Position numbers and translations under genes: made by a program
Source: Azolla caroliniana
Taxonomy: Eukaryota; Polypodiophyta
Direction of reading: 5' to 3'
Assembly: GCA_043228905.1 (NCBI GenBank)
Contig: JBHGNT010000010.1
Coordinates: forward strand, 9,424,001 to 9,488,000
DNA: 64,000 nt
Shown here: positions 42,877 through 54,000 of the stretch, piece after piece
Numbering within the stretch: the first letter of the stretch is position 1
Layout of the letters: each line of letters begins with the position of its first letter
The notes under the pieces: generated by a model
What the model was told of the DNA's origin: nothing
Seen by the model: the letters and a program-made list of their open reading frames with translations, nothing else
Database searches by the model: none

Positions 42877-43807
42877 CGATGTCATTTGTGTTGAGGATAA
42901 ACATCCTCCCTTTTCGGTGCCCTTGCATGATGATCTGGCGTTCTTCTTCGATGAAGCATCCAAGGTGGGTGAACCGAACCTGCATCCCTTGGTCGATGAT
43001 ATGTCCGACCGACACCAAATTCTTGGTGATTTTCGGGATGTGCAGGACATTCATCAGTCTCCCCTTCTGTTTGACATAACTCAGGGGGACATCACCGACA
43101 TGCTCAACGGGGTGGGGGTGTCATCGCCGGTTTCGACGATCTTGGTTGTTTTGGTTTCTCAAGATATGAGAAGTACTCTTCGTGGCTCGTCATGTGATTT
43201 GAAACTGCAGAATCAACATATCACACCTCGTTCGGTTTCGAGGTGCTCATCTTCATCAAGTTGGGCTTGTGCTGCATCACAAAGGTTGGGCCCTTTCCGG
43301 TTTTTTCTAAGCCTTATGTGTAGTGCCACCGCTACCGATTTCCTTGTTTAGCTCTACCCGATCCAGATTTGTCCGAATCGGCCTTCTTTTTGCAGCACTC
43401 ATTTTCTCTATGGCCTTTTCGACCACAATACCAACATTCAATCTCAGCCTTCCCTTGCCGGTTTCAGGTGCTGCCTTGACTCCCCTTGCTTGTGGAGGGT
43501 CTGGAACTACTGTCGACATGTTGATTATGCCTCTGATTCTACTCTTGTCGGCCGCCGCCATTGCATGCCGATCCACCTCGTCCTCCATGACCAAGGGGCT
43601 GATTTGCCTCTGAGTACAGAATCCGGCTATCCGATTGTGTGCTCCTTGACACACCCGCGTGGTTCTCTTCCAACATAAGCATTGATTGCACGTCAAAAAA
43701 CGATGGTGGCTTCTCCCTTATACAAATTTCCGTCTGTATCGGCCCATACCTCTTAACTAGACCACCGAGACACATATGTACCATTTTGTCCTTGTCCACC
43801 ATGACGT
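42877..43807 (-). pseudogene. Copia I/B protease and gag C-terminus
   Basis: Minus-strand frames: MNVLHIPKITKNLVSVGHII and QGMQVRFTHLGCFIEEER, ending GRMFILNTND where Gypsy C entered; then broken protease sequence and the gag end with CLGGLVKRYGPIQTEICI and PPSFFDVQSMLMLEENHAG. Cut at 43807 by Gypsy D. Confidence 0.78.
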
Positions 43808-44488
43808 TGTCGTAGTGTATTTCGCAAACTACGTGAAACTTGCATTTTTGTTCCTCCGGATGAAGGAGGACCCAGTAAGGAGAACCGGTGAGAACCGGAT
43901 GAAGGAGGAACTGGCAAGGAGGACCCGGTAAGGAGAACCAGATGAAGGAGGAACCGACAAGGAGGACCCGGTAAGAACTGGATAAAGAAGGCCAGTGAGA
44001 GTCTCTCACCGGATGAAGAGACAAATGTATAAATAAAAGAATTGATTGTTACATGCATAAGGCAAGATTCAAACCTTCTACCTCCACTTAGATAGACCCC
44101 AACCTTACCATTGTACTAACTTATCCTAAGTGTTCTAAATATAGATTTAATACGTATAAGACCTTTATTTACGCCTACCTTTATCAAAAAGTAAGTCATG
44201 CATTTTTAGAATGCGTGAATACTTTATTTTAAGAAAAATGTACACCACTAAAAAATTACTCGTGCACATCTAGCGAGCATGAGTACTATATTTAGGAAAT
44301 AAAAGCATAGTGTAAAAAGCAACTCACGCACATTTAGTGTGCATGAACACTTTAGAAAAAGCATGAAGCTATGCTTAGCCTCTTCCATCCTTATATAAGG
44401 AGGAGATAAAGATGTATGATGTTATTGATTATTTTACAAGGATTGATCAATCCAATATATTCGTGGGATTCATAAGTTTTTATTTCTT
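43808..44488 (+). repeat. Left LTR of Gypsy D, truncated
   Basis: Starts TGTCGTAGTGTA and follows the right LTR to TTATTTCTTACTTC before running straight into integrase sequence. It holds fewer units of the 53-bp repeat than the right LTR, and a decayed tRNA-like module (about 44050-44115). Confidence 0.75.
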
Positions 44489-45510
44489 ACTTCAAATGGA
44501 TGGTCGACATTGTAGCCATGCCAACCAGGATCAGACAAAATAAGTACTTGGTGTTAGCTCGGGAAGATCTCACAAATCAAGTAGAAGGTCGGGAGCTACG
44601 AAGGAATACGTGTTCTGCGGTATGCCAATTTATTTTGGAGGAGGTGTTTTGCAGGTATGGGTGCGTAGGACAAGTGATTACGGATCGGGGAGAACTCTTC
44701 TCTGATAAAGCTAGGGAATTCTTCATCAAACATGGAGTTCGGTTAACACTAACAACGACATACAATCCGGAGGCCAACGGGAAAATTGAATGAGGACATA
44801 GTCTGATTGTCAAAGCACTTGCCAAAGCATGCAACGGAAGGGTGAAGGATTGGCCGCAGATCCTCCCATATGCACTATGGGCGGATCGGACGACGCATAG
44901 CTCCGTAACCGGTTACATGCCGACGGAAATTATGACCGGACAAGCACCGGTAATGCCGATGGAAACCGCGATCGCAACATGGACAATGCTACCGTGGAAG
45001 GAAGAGATGAGCCGGGAAGAACTACTAGCGTTCTGGATACGACAACTAGAGGGAAGACCGGAAAACATAGCGGAAGCAACACGTCGACAACAAGAAGCGC
45101 GATTCCGGAACAAAAGCCGGTTTGACACAAAGCACCGACTACGACCACAGAAGATTGAAGAAGGAGATTGGGTGATTGTCTATGACAGTAGTTTGGATCA
45201 TTAGCATACAATGATACGGAAGTTCACGAAAAGGTGGTTCGGGCCATACGAGGTTCGGAAAGTATTCGACAACGGAACTTACCGACTATGCGAGTTGGAT
45301 GGGACGATACTACGAGTGCCTATAGCGGGGAAATGGGTAAAGATCTTCAAGAAGCGGACTAACGACGAACCCTATGTAACCCTAGAGAAGACCGACAACG
45401 AGGAGCACCCGGACAAAGATCGTGGTGATGCGGAAAGTGAAGAAAGTGGACTTCAACTCGTAGTCGACATAAGGGGAGAATCAAAGAGTGCTACGGATGA
45501 AGGCGAATAA
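44489..45510 (+). pseudogene. Integrase C-terminal half of Gypsy D
   Basis: One frame with only two stops (44791 and 45202), each one C-to-T change from an Arg or Gln codon. Core motifs: VLAREDLTNQVEGREL, VITDRGELFSDKAREF (second Asp), YNPEANGKIE (Glu), LPYALWADRTTHSSVTGYMP, then the GPY/F domain RWFGPYEVRKVFDNGTYRL and an acidic tail. The AREDL-EGR opening differs from the usual plant chromovirus integrases. First Asp and zinc domain are missing. Confidence 0.8.
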
Positions 45511-45639
45511 TGAGCATCGGGAACTTCGGCACATACCGGAGGATGTGCGGGTTTGGAGGGGGCGAGTGTCGTAGTGTAATTCGCACACTATGTGAAAATC
45601 GCATTTTTGTTCCTCCGGATGGGACAAAGTGGACCCGGT

Positions 45640-45850
45640 AAGGAGATCGGTGAGAACCGGATGAAGGAGGAACCGGTAAGGAGGACCCGGTAAGGAGAAC
45701 CGGTGAGAACCAAATGAAGGAGGAACTGGTAAGGAGGACCCAATAAGGAGAACCTGTGAGAACCGGATGAAGGAGGAACCGGCAAGGAGGACCCGATAAG
45801 GAGAACCGGTGAGAACCGGATGAAGGAGGAACCGGCAAGGAGACCCGGTA
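45640..45850 (+). repeat. Tandem repeat of about 53 bp in the Gypsy D LTR
   Basis: About four imperfect units, each built from GAACCGGATGAAGGAGGAAC, GGAGGACCCGGTAAGGAG and AACCGGTGA. The left LTR has about two. Smaller relatives occur in the Copia A-type LTRs. Confidence 0.8.
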
Positions 45851-45949
45851 AGAACCGGATCAAGCAGAACCGGATAAAGAAGGCCGGTGAGAGTCTCTCA
45901 CCGGATGAAGAGACAAATGTATAAATAGAAGAAAAGATTGGTACATGCA

Positions 45950-46012
45950 TAGGGCAGGATTCGAACCCTATACCTCCACTTAGACCGACCCCAACCTTAC
46001 CATTGTACTAAT
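45950..46012 (-). repeat. tRNA-like module in the Gypsy D LTR
   Basis: Minus strand: ATGGTAAGGTTGGGG (A-box-like), then GGTTCGAATCCTGCCC (perfect B box and T arm) about 35 nt on. No complete cloverleaf is evident. A decayed copy is in the left LTR. Confidence 0.55.
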
Positions 46013-46497
46013 TTTATCCTAAATGTTCTAAATATAGATTTAATACGTATAAGACCTTTATTTACGCCTACCTTTATCAAAAAGTAAGTCATGCATTTTT
46101 AGAATGCGTGAATACTTTATTTATAAGAAAAATGTACACCAATAAAAAATTACTCATGCACATCTAGCGAGCATGAGTACTATATTTAGGAAATAAAAGC
46201 ATAGTGTAAAAAGCAACTTACGCACATTTAGTGTGCATGAACACTTTAGAAAAAGCATGAAGCTATGCTTAGCGTCTTCCATCCTTATATAAGGAGGAGA
46301 GAAAGATGTATGATGTTGTTGATTATTTTACAAGGATTGATCAATCTAATATATTCGTGGGATTCATAAGTTTTTATTTCTTACTTCTCTTCCTACCTAT
46401 TCATAACTAGCCTTATATTGTATTCTTCTTTCTCCTAGTCCAAAACCTCAGTGGTTCCAACCTGACTCATGCAACGATTTGGAGCTGAAAGGCACAA

Positions 46498-46921
46498 CAA
46501 CGCTGATGGACCCCAACGTGTCACAGGTATCCTTGATTTTGGCGGTGTAGTCAATCATCGTCATATCCCTTTGGAAGATATTGTTGAGCTCTTGACCGAG
46601 CTACAACTTCTGGCCTGTGGTACTCGCGACGAAAATCTTTTTGAAAATTTCCCAAGCCTCCTTTGGCATCTTTGCACCTCGAATGTAGCGCAACATCTGA
46701 TCGTGCACACAGGATGCAAGGTAGTACAAGACTCTACTTGCCGCTTGCTCCCACGTTGGAAAATCCTTGTATGTCGGCTTTAGTGCTACTTCATTTTCTC
46801 CATGGATGTAACTCCAATAGCCATGCCCGAGCAGGTATTGGTGCATCTTGTACTCCCAAGATGTGTAGTTGCTTCTGCCCAACTTCTCTTTCGGAAGAGC
46901 ACCACTCATACCTCTTTCCAT
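46498..46921 (-). pseudogene. Copia I/B gag N-terminus
   Basis: Starts at ATG 46921 (MERGMSGALPKEKLGRSNY) and continues TSWEYKMHQYLLGHGYWSY, WEQAASRVLYYLASCVHDQ and AKMPKEAWEIFKKIF to a stop at 46601. In-frame remains continue to the edge of Gypsy D, where gag sequence at 43807 takes over. Confidence 0.82.
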
Positions 46922-47004
46922 TTTCTTTGTGTCAGTACTTGTTCGGGGATTAGGGTTTGTATGTGTTGAACACTTGTAGGCAACAGAGGATTCTCAACCC
47001 TCGG

Positions 47005-47016
47005 GCTCTTATACCA
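47005..47016 (-). promoter_or_regulatory. Primer-binding site of Copia I/B
   Basis: Minus strand TGGTATAAGAGC, one base from the initiator-Met primer site TGGTATCAGAGC, next to the LTR edge at 47017. Confidence 0.8.
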
Positions 47017-47068
47017 TGTAAAGATTAAGGTGCAGAAGTTAGACCAAACTCAACTAGCTCAACCGGAC
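47017..47068 (-). repeat. Stub of the 5' LTR of Copia I/B
   Basis: About 52 bp starting TGTAAAGATTAAGGTG, matching the same end of the 3' LTR at 20188. Cut off by the LTR of Copia E, which lies head-to-head with it. Confidence 0.75.
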
Positions 47069-47070
47069 AT

Positions 47071-49272
47071 TGTTGAGCGGGCAAGCTCAATCGAATCTGT
47101 ATCGGCTGAATAATCCAGAGCCGGATCGATATTCGGAACGGAGAACCGGATCGGTGTCCGGAACCTAGAGCCGGACCGGAGAACCGGATTATACTCCGGA
47201 ATTGTGAGAACCGGTAGGGCGTTGGAGACTACGGTCCGAGCGTAGTACGTAGGCATATCCCTTGGAGTTAGTGTAAGTTGCTCGTGTGAGCATTGAAGTA
47301 CTTGTCACTACTTCTGTCAGTCCTTTTAAGAACTTGAATAGAAAGTGCTATGTAGGACATTTATATGTATAGAGTGTTATTATTTTGAATTGAGTTTACT
47401 GTTATGCTCTCTTTGTCTCTCTAGTGTATTCAAGCTTTCCATTAAACCTCTATTATGTGTTCTGTTGTTATCTGGACAAGCCGGTTTTGTCTTAGCTTCC
47501 ACACATTATCTTTTACATGGTATTAGAGCGCGAAGGTCGAGAATCCTTTGCTACCGACGAGTGACACTTACAAATAAACCCTAACACCCAATAAAGAGCA
47601 AGAAAGAGAGAATAGGCTGAGGAATGGCTATCTTGCTCCCGACGGAGAAGCTCCATAGATCCAACTATGCATCTTGGTCGTACAAGATGCACTAGTACCT
47701 GCTCGGGCATGGCTACTGGAGTTATGTCGACGGAGGTAACAATACGGCACATAGGGACTTTTCGGCTTGGGAACAATCGAAAAGCAGGGTAATATATTGC
47801 TTTGTGTCTAGTGTCGGTGATCAACTGCTCAACCATATCCGGGATGCCAAGATGCCAAAGGAAGCTTGGGGAAACTTGAAAAAGGTGTCCGTCAATAACA
47901 CCACGGCCTGAAAGCTGCAATTCCGACAGGAGTTGAGCAATGTCGGACAGAAGGACATGTTGGTGGCTGACTACACGGACCGGATCAAAGACATCTGCGA
48001 TTCACTTTCCTCCATCAACGTGACCGTCGAGGAGTATGAGCTGGTGCAGGTCTGTCTCAGGGGCCTGATGTCGATGTTCAGAGCATTCCGTATTGTGGTA
48101 TGTACAAGGGAGGATACGACCTCCTTTTTCGACTTACAATCGATGCTCCTTGTAGAGGAGAACCACCCGGGTGCGTCGACGAGCATGTACACCGACAACA
48201 AGATGTTGTACATGGAGCAAGAGAGGTCCTGTGGTTGTGGCAGATGAGCGGGATCGGCGCGCAATGCAAGCCGCCGAAATGAGCAGAATCGGAGGCACAA
48301 AGATGGTGCCAACAATAATTCTGGACCCTCTAGAAACAGGGGGAGTCAAGGCGGGAGAGCTAGAAACTGGCAAGGAAAGGCCAAAACGGAATGCTGGTAT
48401 TGTGCCCGGAAGGGCGACAAAGAAAGCGAGTGTTGGAAGAAGAGATATGATTCGGATAAAGCCGGATCAAGCCGGAAAGACGTGGACAGGCGTCATCGAT
48501 TGCACTTCGTTGGAGGCTCGGAGAGAACCGGATTGGGACCACTCCTAGTAATGAAGCATAAGGGCAACCAGATGGGAGTATCCGAGTCGAAGTCGAAAGA
48601 AGTTTGGTATGTGGACTGTGGCACTTCAAACAACATGAAGAACCACAAAGAGTGGTTCTCTTTTCTTGAGAAGCCGGAGAAGACGGGGGTAGTCGAAACT
48701 GGGGACGACACCCCACATCCCATCGTGTACATCGGAGATGTCCCTTTGAGGCATGTCGATCAGAAGGAAATCATGAGAAATTTCTTGTATGTACCGATAA
48801 TAACCAAGAACTTGGTGTCGGTCGGTCAGATCAAAGATCAAGGTATGCAGGTCCGGTTCAGTCACCATGGATGCTTCATCAAGGAGGAAGGCCATATCAT
48901 CGCGCAAGGGGGCTGGCATGGAAGAATGTTCATCCTCGAAACTAATGATGTTGGCACCGCTATGTTCACAAAAGGGTAAAAGGTCGAGTCGGACATCGAC
49001 CTGTGGCATAAGCGGATTGGCCACATCAACTTCCAGAAGCTTCAGGAGATGCAGCCGGAACACGTGGTTTCCGGACTGCTGAAGTTCAATGGTCGGAAGG
49101 TCAAGTATGTCAAGCCAGCTAGCTTGGGAAACAACATAGGCTTCCGTTCCCCAATGAAAAGAATCAGACACGGAATCAGCTCGATCTCATCCATTCGGAT
49201 GTGTGGGGACCGACACAAAACGTGAGCATGGGCCGGAGTCGGTATTTTGTCTCCTTCATCGATGACTTCAAT
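47071..49272 (+). mobile_element. Copia E (plus), truncated in integrase
   Basis: 5' LTR 47071-47517 (447 bp, TGTTGAGCGGG...TTTTACA), primer site TGGTATTAGAGC at 47518-47529, then gag, protease and the start of integrase. The element stops abruptly near 49272; RT, RNase H and 3' LTR are absent from the window. It belongs to the same broad family as Copias B and G. Confidence 0.83.
47624..49272 (+). pseudogene. Gag, protease and integrase start of Copia E
   Basis: ATG at 47624 (MAILLPTEKLHRSNY). Stops after SYKMH, after NNTTA and after CGCGR. Zinc-knuckle relic ECWYCARKGDKESECW has lost its His (GH to GD). The protease motif WYVDCGTSNNM replaces D-S-G. The pre-integrase region has LDLWHKRIGHINFQ. 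The integrase start near 49080-49270 is frameshifted. Confidence 0.82.
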
Positions 49273-49305
49273 TGACACACTATTACCCGTAGGAGTTGTA
49301 CGGGG
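49273..49305 (+). repeat. Left piece of an unidentified repeat split by Gypsy F
   Basis: Short stretch after the broken end of Copia E, ending in the CGGGG target site. The right piece is 58225-58428. Confidence 0.45.
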
Positions 49306-49746
49306 TGTTGTCCGTCGGAATAGTAACTGATGGACAAAAGCGTAGGAATAAGAAATTATATAAGAGCATAATGCATGTAATGGTTCACGCAGGAAACGTG
49401 AACGGCTAAATAGACCTTGCATATATAAAGGGCAGAAAACCTCTGATGGAGGTGCGTGTAATTTTGGGGAATGTAAAGAAACGCTTGATAATAGAATTCT
49501 ATCTTCTCTGATTTTCTGTGTATAGCTACGGCTAATTCAGTGTGTGTGTCTTGAATACTAAAGCGTTTGAGGACGTAAGTATAACCCTTGATAGGGATTC
49601 GGTTGTAGCCGTCTCCCCTTATACGTTGATAAGTTACAGGGGTTCTTCCCTTACGCATTACACTTAAACACATGTTCGTTGTTCCACACCCACTTTGAGG
49701 TCTAGGTCGAAGGATTGACCGCGGACCGTGTTACTAAACAACAACA
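49306..49746 (+). repeat. 5' LTR of Gypsy F
   Basis: 441 bp, TGTTGTCCG...AACAACA. TATA box CATATATAAAGGG at about 49420. Confidence 0.92.
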
Positions 49747-49749
49747 CTT

Positions 49750-49766
49750 TTGGCACGCTTGGTGAT
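49750..49766 (+). promoter_or_regulatory. Primer-binding site of Gypsy F
   Basis: TTGGCACGCTTGGTGAT, starting 4 nt after the LTR. The TGG start fits a tRNA ending in GCGTGCCA. I cannot name the tRNA. Its complement GCGTGCCAA recurs just before the 3' LTR (57774-57782). Confidence 0.6.
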
Positions 49767-50034
49767 CTGTGTTTTCTCACAGACGAGCAGCAACGAATGG
49801 ATGTTTAGCCGCAGACGACCCAGAGAACCAACACGACAAGACCGGCCAATAACAAGGTCCGTCACACGCCAGGCAGAAGAACGCGCACGGCAAAAGCCGC
49901 GCCTCAGCGACCCCAGTACTACCTGCCGTGAGTGCAAAGAGGATTCTTCGCTCCCCAAATACCTCGACGAGACGCGGGGACCACGCTCACCATAGCCACC
50001 CTGTGGTCTTTCCCAACCCGCCATACCTCCCACT

Positions 50035-51034
50035 ATGGCCTTTGCCTACCCCCGCTTTAACGGCGAAACCGACGCCGCAACTCATATTCGCATGTTCCTG
50101 AATGTTTGGAATGCGAACCACATGGCGCAGAATGTCGGGGCATTCCGCAATGGAGTGCAATATGCGAATCCACTGCCCAATCTGCCACTCGAAGGCTCAC
50201 ACAGTCGACCAATGCGAGTACAATATGTTAAACAGAGCCACTCCCGCAGTCCGCAACATGGACACACAACGTCAACCACACCGGGCTGAACAAAGGAGGC
50301 AAGAAGACTGACCCCGGTATAAGGATCGCAACCCGTGGGAGGATCGGTACAACCGGAATCAACGGAACCACAACGATTCCGAGGAGGACGACCCAGAGGA
50401 CGCTGATTATCGTGGACATCCGAGTTACGCCAAAGGGGGTCGGCGCTACGAGAATCAACGGCCGACAAACAAACGGGGCGGCTTCAATGGCTATCGGGGT
50501 AAGCCACAACAATATAGGGATCACCGGCGTTACGACGAAAGCTCGGGGGATGAGCGGCACCAGGATCAACAACGGGGCCAACAGTAGCCACCGCGTATGT
50601 TCCGACAAACGAGACCGGACCGCGAAGAGCAAGTAGCACCAGGGGAGCGGCACACACCACCTGGAGCCGAGAAGGGAGAATCAAGCATCCATTGTTTTAT
50701 TTGTCAACAACCCGGACATTATGCCACGCAATGCCCAACACGCAAGGGAAAGGGGCCCGCTGTCAATACGATTACGGTGGAGGTGCAACAAATCACGACA
50801 CGCCAGCAAACAAAAACGGCTAATTGGGTTGCGCAAGACGAGGTACGCCGACAAGCCCAATCGTGGGTGGAAAAAGCAAACGCGACCAATACGGAACGTA
50901 TGCGGCAGGAGTCCGCGAAGACAATGGAGCGAACAGAGAACGAAAGACCGGGGCCAGACCCCATTTGGCAGGCGCTAGCAGGCTGTGAAATAACATTAAC
51001 CATGGAAAAACTGCTACAGTGGAAGAACGGGTGA
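50035..51034 (+). pseudogene. Gag of Gypsy F, internally deleted
   Basis: Starts MAFAYPRFNGETDAATHIRM; after NHMAQN (about 50133) a deletion removes the capsid core and shifts the frame. The rest has two CCHC zinc knuckles: CPICHSKAHTVDQC (about 50180-50220) and CFICQQPGHYATQC (about 50693-50734), with Arg/Gly/Asp-rich sequence between. Stops at 50309 and 50586. It ends at 51034, overlapping the pol frame in the -1 direction. Confidence 0.8.
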
Positions 51035-54000
51035 CGGGCATACTCGGGGCAAGGGTCGCCACAAACCTGACAGACGTTAGCGATGGACCGCCGGTGGTGG
51101 ATCATCACAACCCGGTTATTACAGTAATATTGCACGGACAGGAAGTTCCTGGATGCGTAATCGACGGCGGCTCAGGCATCAATGTAATTAGCGCAAAAAC
51201 TTGCGAGCAGTTAGGCATTTCAGAATGGGAGGCGTGTCCATTCTGGCTCCGCATGGCAGATACCCGCTCAGTGCGACCGTTGGGGTTAATTCGCAAAATA
51301 GGCATCATCGTGGGTGGACACCGCTTCGACATCTCGGTGGTCATCCTCGCTTTGGACGTCCCAAGAGCGTACCCGGTGCTTCTGGACAGACCATGGCTTC
51401 GGACAACAAATATTAAGCAGAGCTGGCAACACAAGTGTATCAGTTTTCGGCATGGACGCACCAAGGTTCGCGTACCGACGGAAGGCAGCACGCCGCAACC
51501 TAAGGGTATAACACCGTTATACGCGGAGGACATAAATATGTTGGCCGGGGTAGAGGATGCAGAATTGGAGGCATACCTCGACGAACACCCTCAGATTATT
51601 CCGCTGTTCGAAATAGATGTCATCGCAACCGCGGCAGAATATGCCACGACCACTATTCCCCACGACGTGCCTTACACACCAAACGCAGAGTCCATATTAG
51701 AACTCAGCAGAGCACAAGCGGCGTTCGAAAGGGAAATGGAGATTTCATGACGAGTCACCGCTTCCACCCTCGAAGAAGTAAATGTGGGTACGGAATCGGA
51801 GCCCCGGTTCCTCTCCATCGCAAAGGAATTAAGGCCGGACCAGAGAGTCACGATGATCGCACTACTCACGGAATATAAAGATGTGTTTTCTTGGGCTCAC
51901 GAGGACATGAAGGGGTTAGATCCCAAGTTCTATCAGCATAAGATCAATTTAGCAACTGACACAAAATCCGTCTAGCAGCGCCGCTACCGCATGAACCCCA
52001 ATTACGCGACCCGCGTGAAAGAAGAAATTGACAAGCTCCTGAAGGCGGGGTTCATACGACCAGTTAAACAAGCGACATGGCTAAGCCCGATAGTGGTCGT
52101 CCCAAAGAAAAATGGCAAAATACGGGTATGCGTAGATTACCGAAAATTAAACGCCGTAACCATTACGGACACATTTCCCTTACCCTTCACTGATAGCGTG
52201 CTGGACGCCATCGCAGGCCATGAGATGTACAAATTCTTAGATGGCTTCAGTGGCTATAACCAGGTATGCATGCATTTCGAGGACCAGGAGAAGACGACGT
52301 TTGTCACGGACTGGGGAGTATATGTGGCAGTCGTCATGATGTTCGGGCTAAAGACAGCGCCGACAACATTTCAACGAATGATTACGGAGATCTTTGGGGA
52401 ATACATTCCGGCGTTCATGCAAGTTTTTCTAGACGACTTTGCGGTATATGGGAAAACAATAGACCATTTTACGCACTTACGACTGTGCCTGGAACGATGC
52501 CGCACCGCACGCTTAAGCCTGAATCCCGCGAAATGTGCCTTCGGCGTGATCAGCGGGACTCTCCTAGGCCACATAAACAGCAAGGAGGGAATAACGGTCG
52601 ACCCAAACAAGATCTCCGCGATTACGCAAGCCAAAACTCCGACAAACGCCAAATCGCTTAGCCGGTTTTTAGGACAAATACGGCGGCATAGTCGGATGAT
52701 ACGGTATTTGGCGGACTTCGCCACGCCGCTACACGCTGTCGTACATCGAACTCCGTTCCAATGGACTGCAACGGAGGATAAGGCTTATCAGGCACTTAAG
52801 ATAATGCTCACACAGGCTCCCGTCGTACAACCACCAGTTTGGGCGAAGCCATTCCACGTGTTCGTCGACACCTCAGACATAGCAATAGGAAGTGCACTAA
52901 TGTAGCTCACCGAAGCAAACTAGTACAGGCCAGTATACTACGCGAGTCGTAAATTGTCAGCAGCAGAGCGTAACTATTCCACAACAGAGCGGGAGGCGCT
53001 AGGGATGATCTATAGCATCAATAAATTCCGACACTGTTTATTAGGAAGGAAATTCACGTTCCACGTGGATCATTCGGCACTACTGTATTTGGTGGAGAAA
53101 CAAGCTCTGACAGGGAAATTGGCGCGGTGGATGCTGTTGCTCCAGGAATTTGATTTCGTAATTTAGCACCGACTAGGGACGCAACACGCAGTGGCGGATT
53201 TTTTGAGCTGACTAGAGAATGGAGAAACAGTACAGAAAGACGACGACGATTTTCCAGACGCCGACATCCTGCGAGTAGCGACACTTGCAAAAAAAACGGA
53301 ATCGACCTTTCCGGACCGGTGGCTTATGGAAATGACGTACTTTTTAACTACAAGACTGCCTCCACCACAATTACGCATGGACGAGAAGAAACGACTAGCC
53401 GTCTGAAGCCGTCACTTCTGCCTCGTCGAAGGTGTTTTATATCACAAAGAAAGTGATGGCATTTGGCGACGTGGGGTCCGTTAGGATGAGAAGGAAGTAG
53501 TTTTACGGGAGGCACACTGTGGCACGGCAGGAGGCCATTATGCGGGCGACGTGACAACCCGGAAAGTATAGCAGGCGGGCTTATGGTAGCCAACAATGCA
53601 GAAGGACGCATCCGAGTATTGTAGAAAGTGTGATTTGTGTCAACGGATGGGTCAGCCCGCGGAGGACGCAAGGATGCCACACCAGCCCGTATTACCGCTA
53701 GACCCCTTCCAAAAATGGGGATTGGATTTTGTAGGGCCCTTCACACCAGCAGCGGCTCATACAGGCAATAAATACATATTGGTAGCCACGGATTACTGCA
53801 CCAAATGGGTAGAAGCAAAGGCACTACGTGAAAATACGGCGGCCGTCACAGCCAGATTCCTTTACGAGCACATATGGTGCCAGTTCGGTTGTTCGATTGA
53901 GCTCATCAGTGACCAGGGGAGTCACTTTCTCAATACGGTGGTTCGGGAACTAACATATCATTACGCCATAGTCCATAAGAACAGCACGCCATATTATCCG

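Larger units (their letters stand above)
35737..42881 (+). mobile_element. Gypsy C, old full-length element with both LTRs
   Basis: 5' LTR 35742-36188 and 3' LTR 42422-42876 share TTACGG-CATGACCATA and GGGTCAACTCTTGTAGCGAG. Target duplication CGACG (35737-35741) and CGATG (42877-42881), differing by a C to T at a CpG. The primer site TGGTATCCGAGCC follows at 36191. The surrounding Copia I/B reading frame resumes across it. The interior carries a long leader, gag, protease, RT, RNase H and integrase, all with many stops. Confidence 0.88.
43808..46497 (+). mobile_element. Gypsy D, internally deleted element of an unusual integrase type
   Basis: Left LTR 43808 to about 44488 (3' end lost), interior about 44489-45566, polypurine tract GGAGGGGGCGAG, right LTR 45567 to about 46497. 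Gag, protease, RT and RNase H are deleted. It sits inside the gag of Copia I/B, which resumes near 46498. The exact right edge and the target duplication are not clear. Confidence 0.78.
45567..46497 (+). repeat. Right LTR of Gypsy D (3' edge approximate)
   Basis: Starts TGTCGTAGTGTAATTCGC. Includes the 53-bp tandem repeat (about 45640-45850), GTATAAATAG as TATA box (about 45920), a minus-strand tRNA-like module (45950-46012) and the long AT-rich end. The right edge is inferred from where Copia I/B gag resumes. Confidence 0.7.
20188..47068 (-). mobile_element. Old host Copia element I/B, split by several younger insertions
   Basis: The 3' LTR plus RT/RNase H (20188-22131) and the integrase, protease and gag pieces (28851-28955, 34715-35741, 42877-43807, 46498-46921), with a stub of 5' LTR (47017-47068), are all minus strand, in order, and of the same family as Copia G. 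The LTR ends match: TGTAAAGATTAAGGTG at 47017 and CGTAAAGATTAATGTG at 20188. Integrase resumes across Gypsy K and across Gypsy C at the same codon neighbourhood, and gag across Gypsy D. That the left (I) and right (B) pieces are one element is inference: about 0.7 kb of the integrase-RT linker is missing beside Copia A'. Confidence 0.7.

Noticed and set aside
43539-45950. Pro/Ser/Gly-rich minus-strand frames (PPSSGSHRFSL repeats)
   Set aside because: Translated tandem repeats of the Gypsy D LTR.
51004-51012. Slippery site GGAAAAAC in the Gypsy F gag-pol overlap
   Set aside because: The frames do overlap in the -1 direction, but the heptamer is not in the X XXY YYZ register and no clear stem follows, so I do not claim a frameshift signal.
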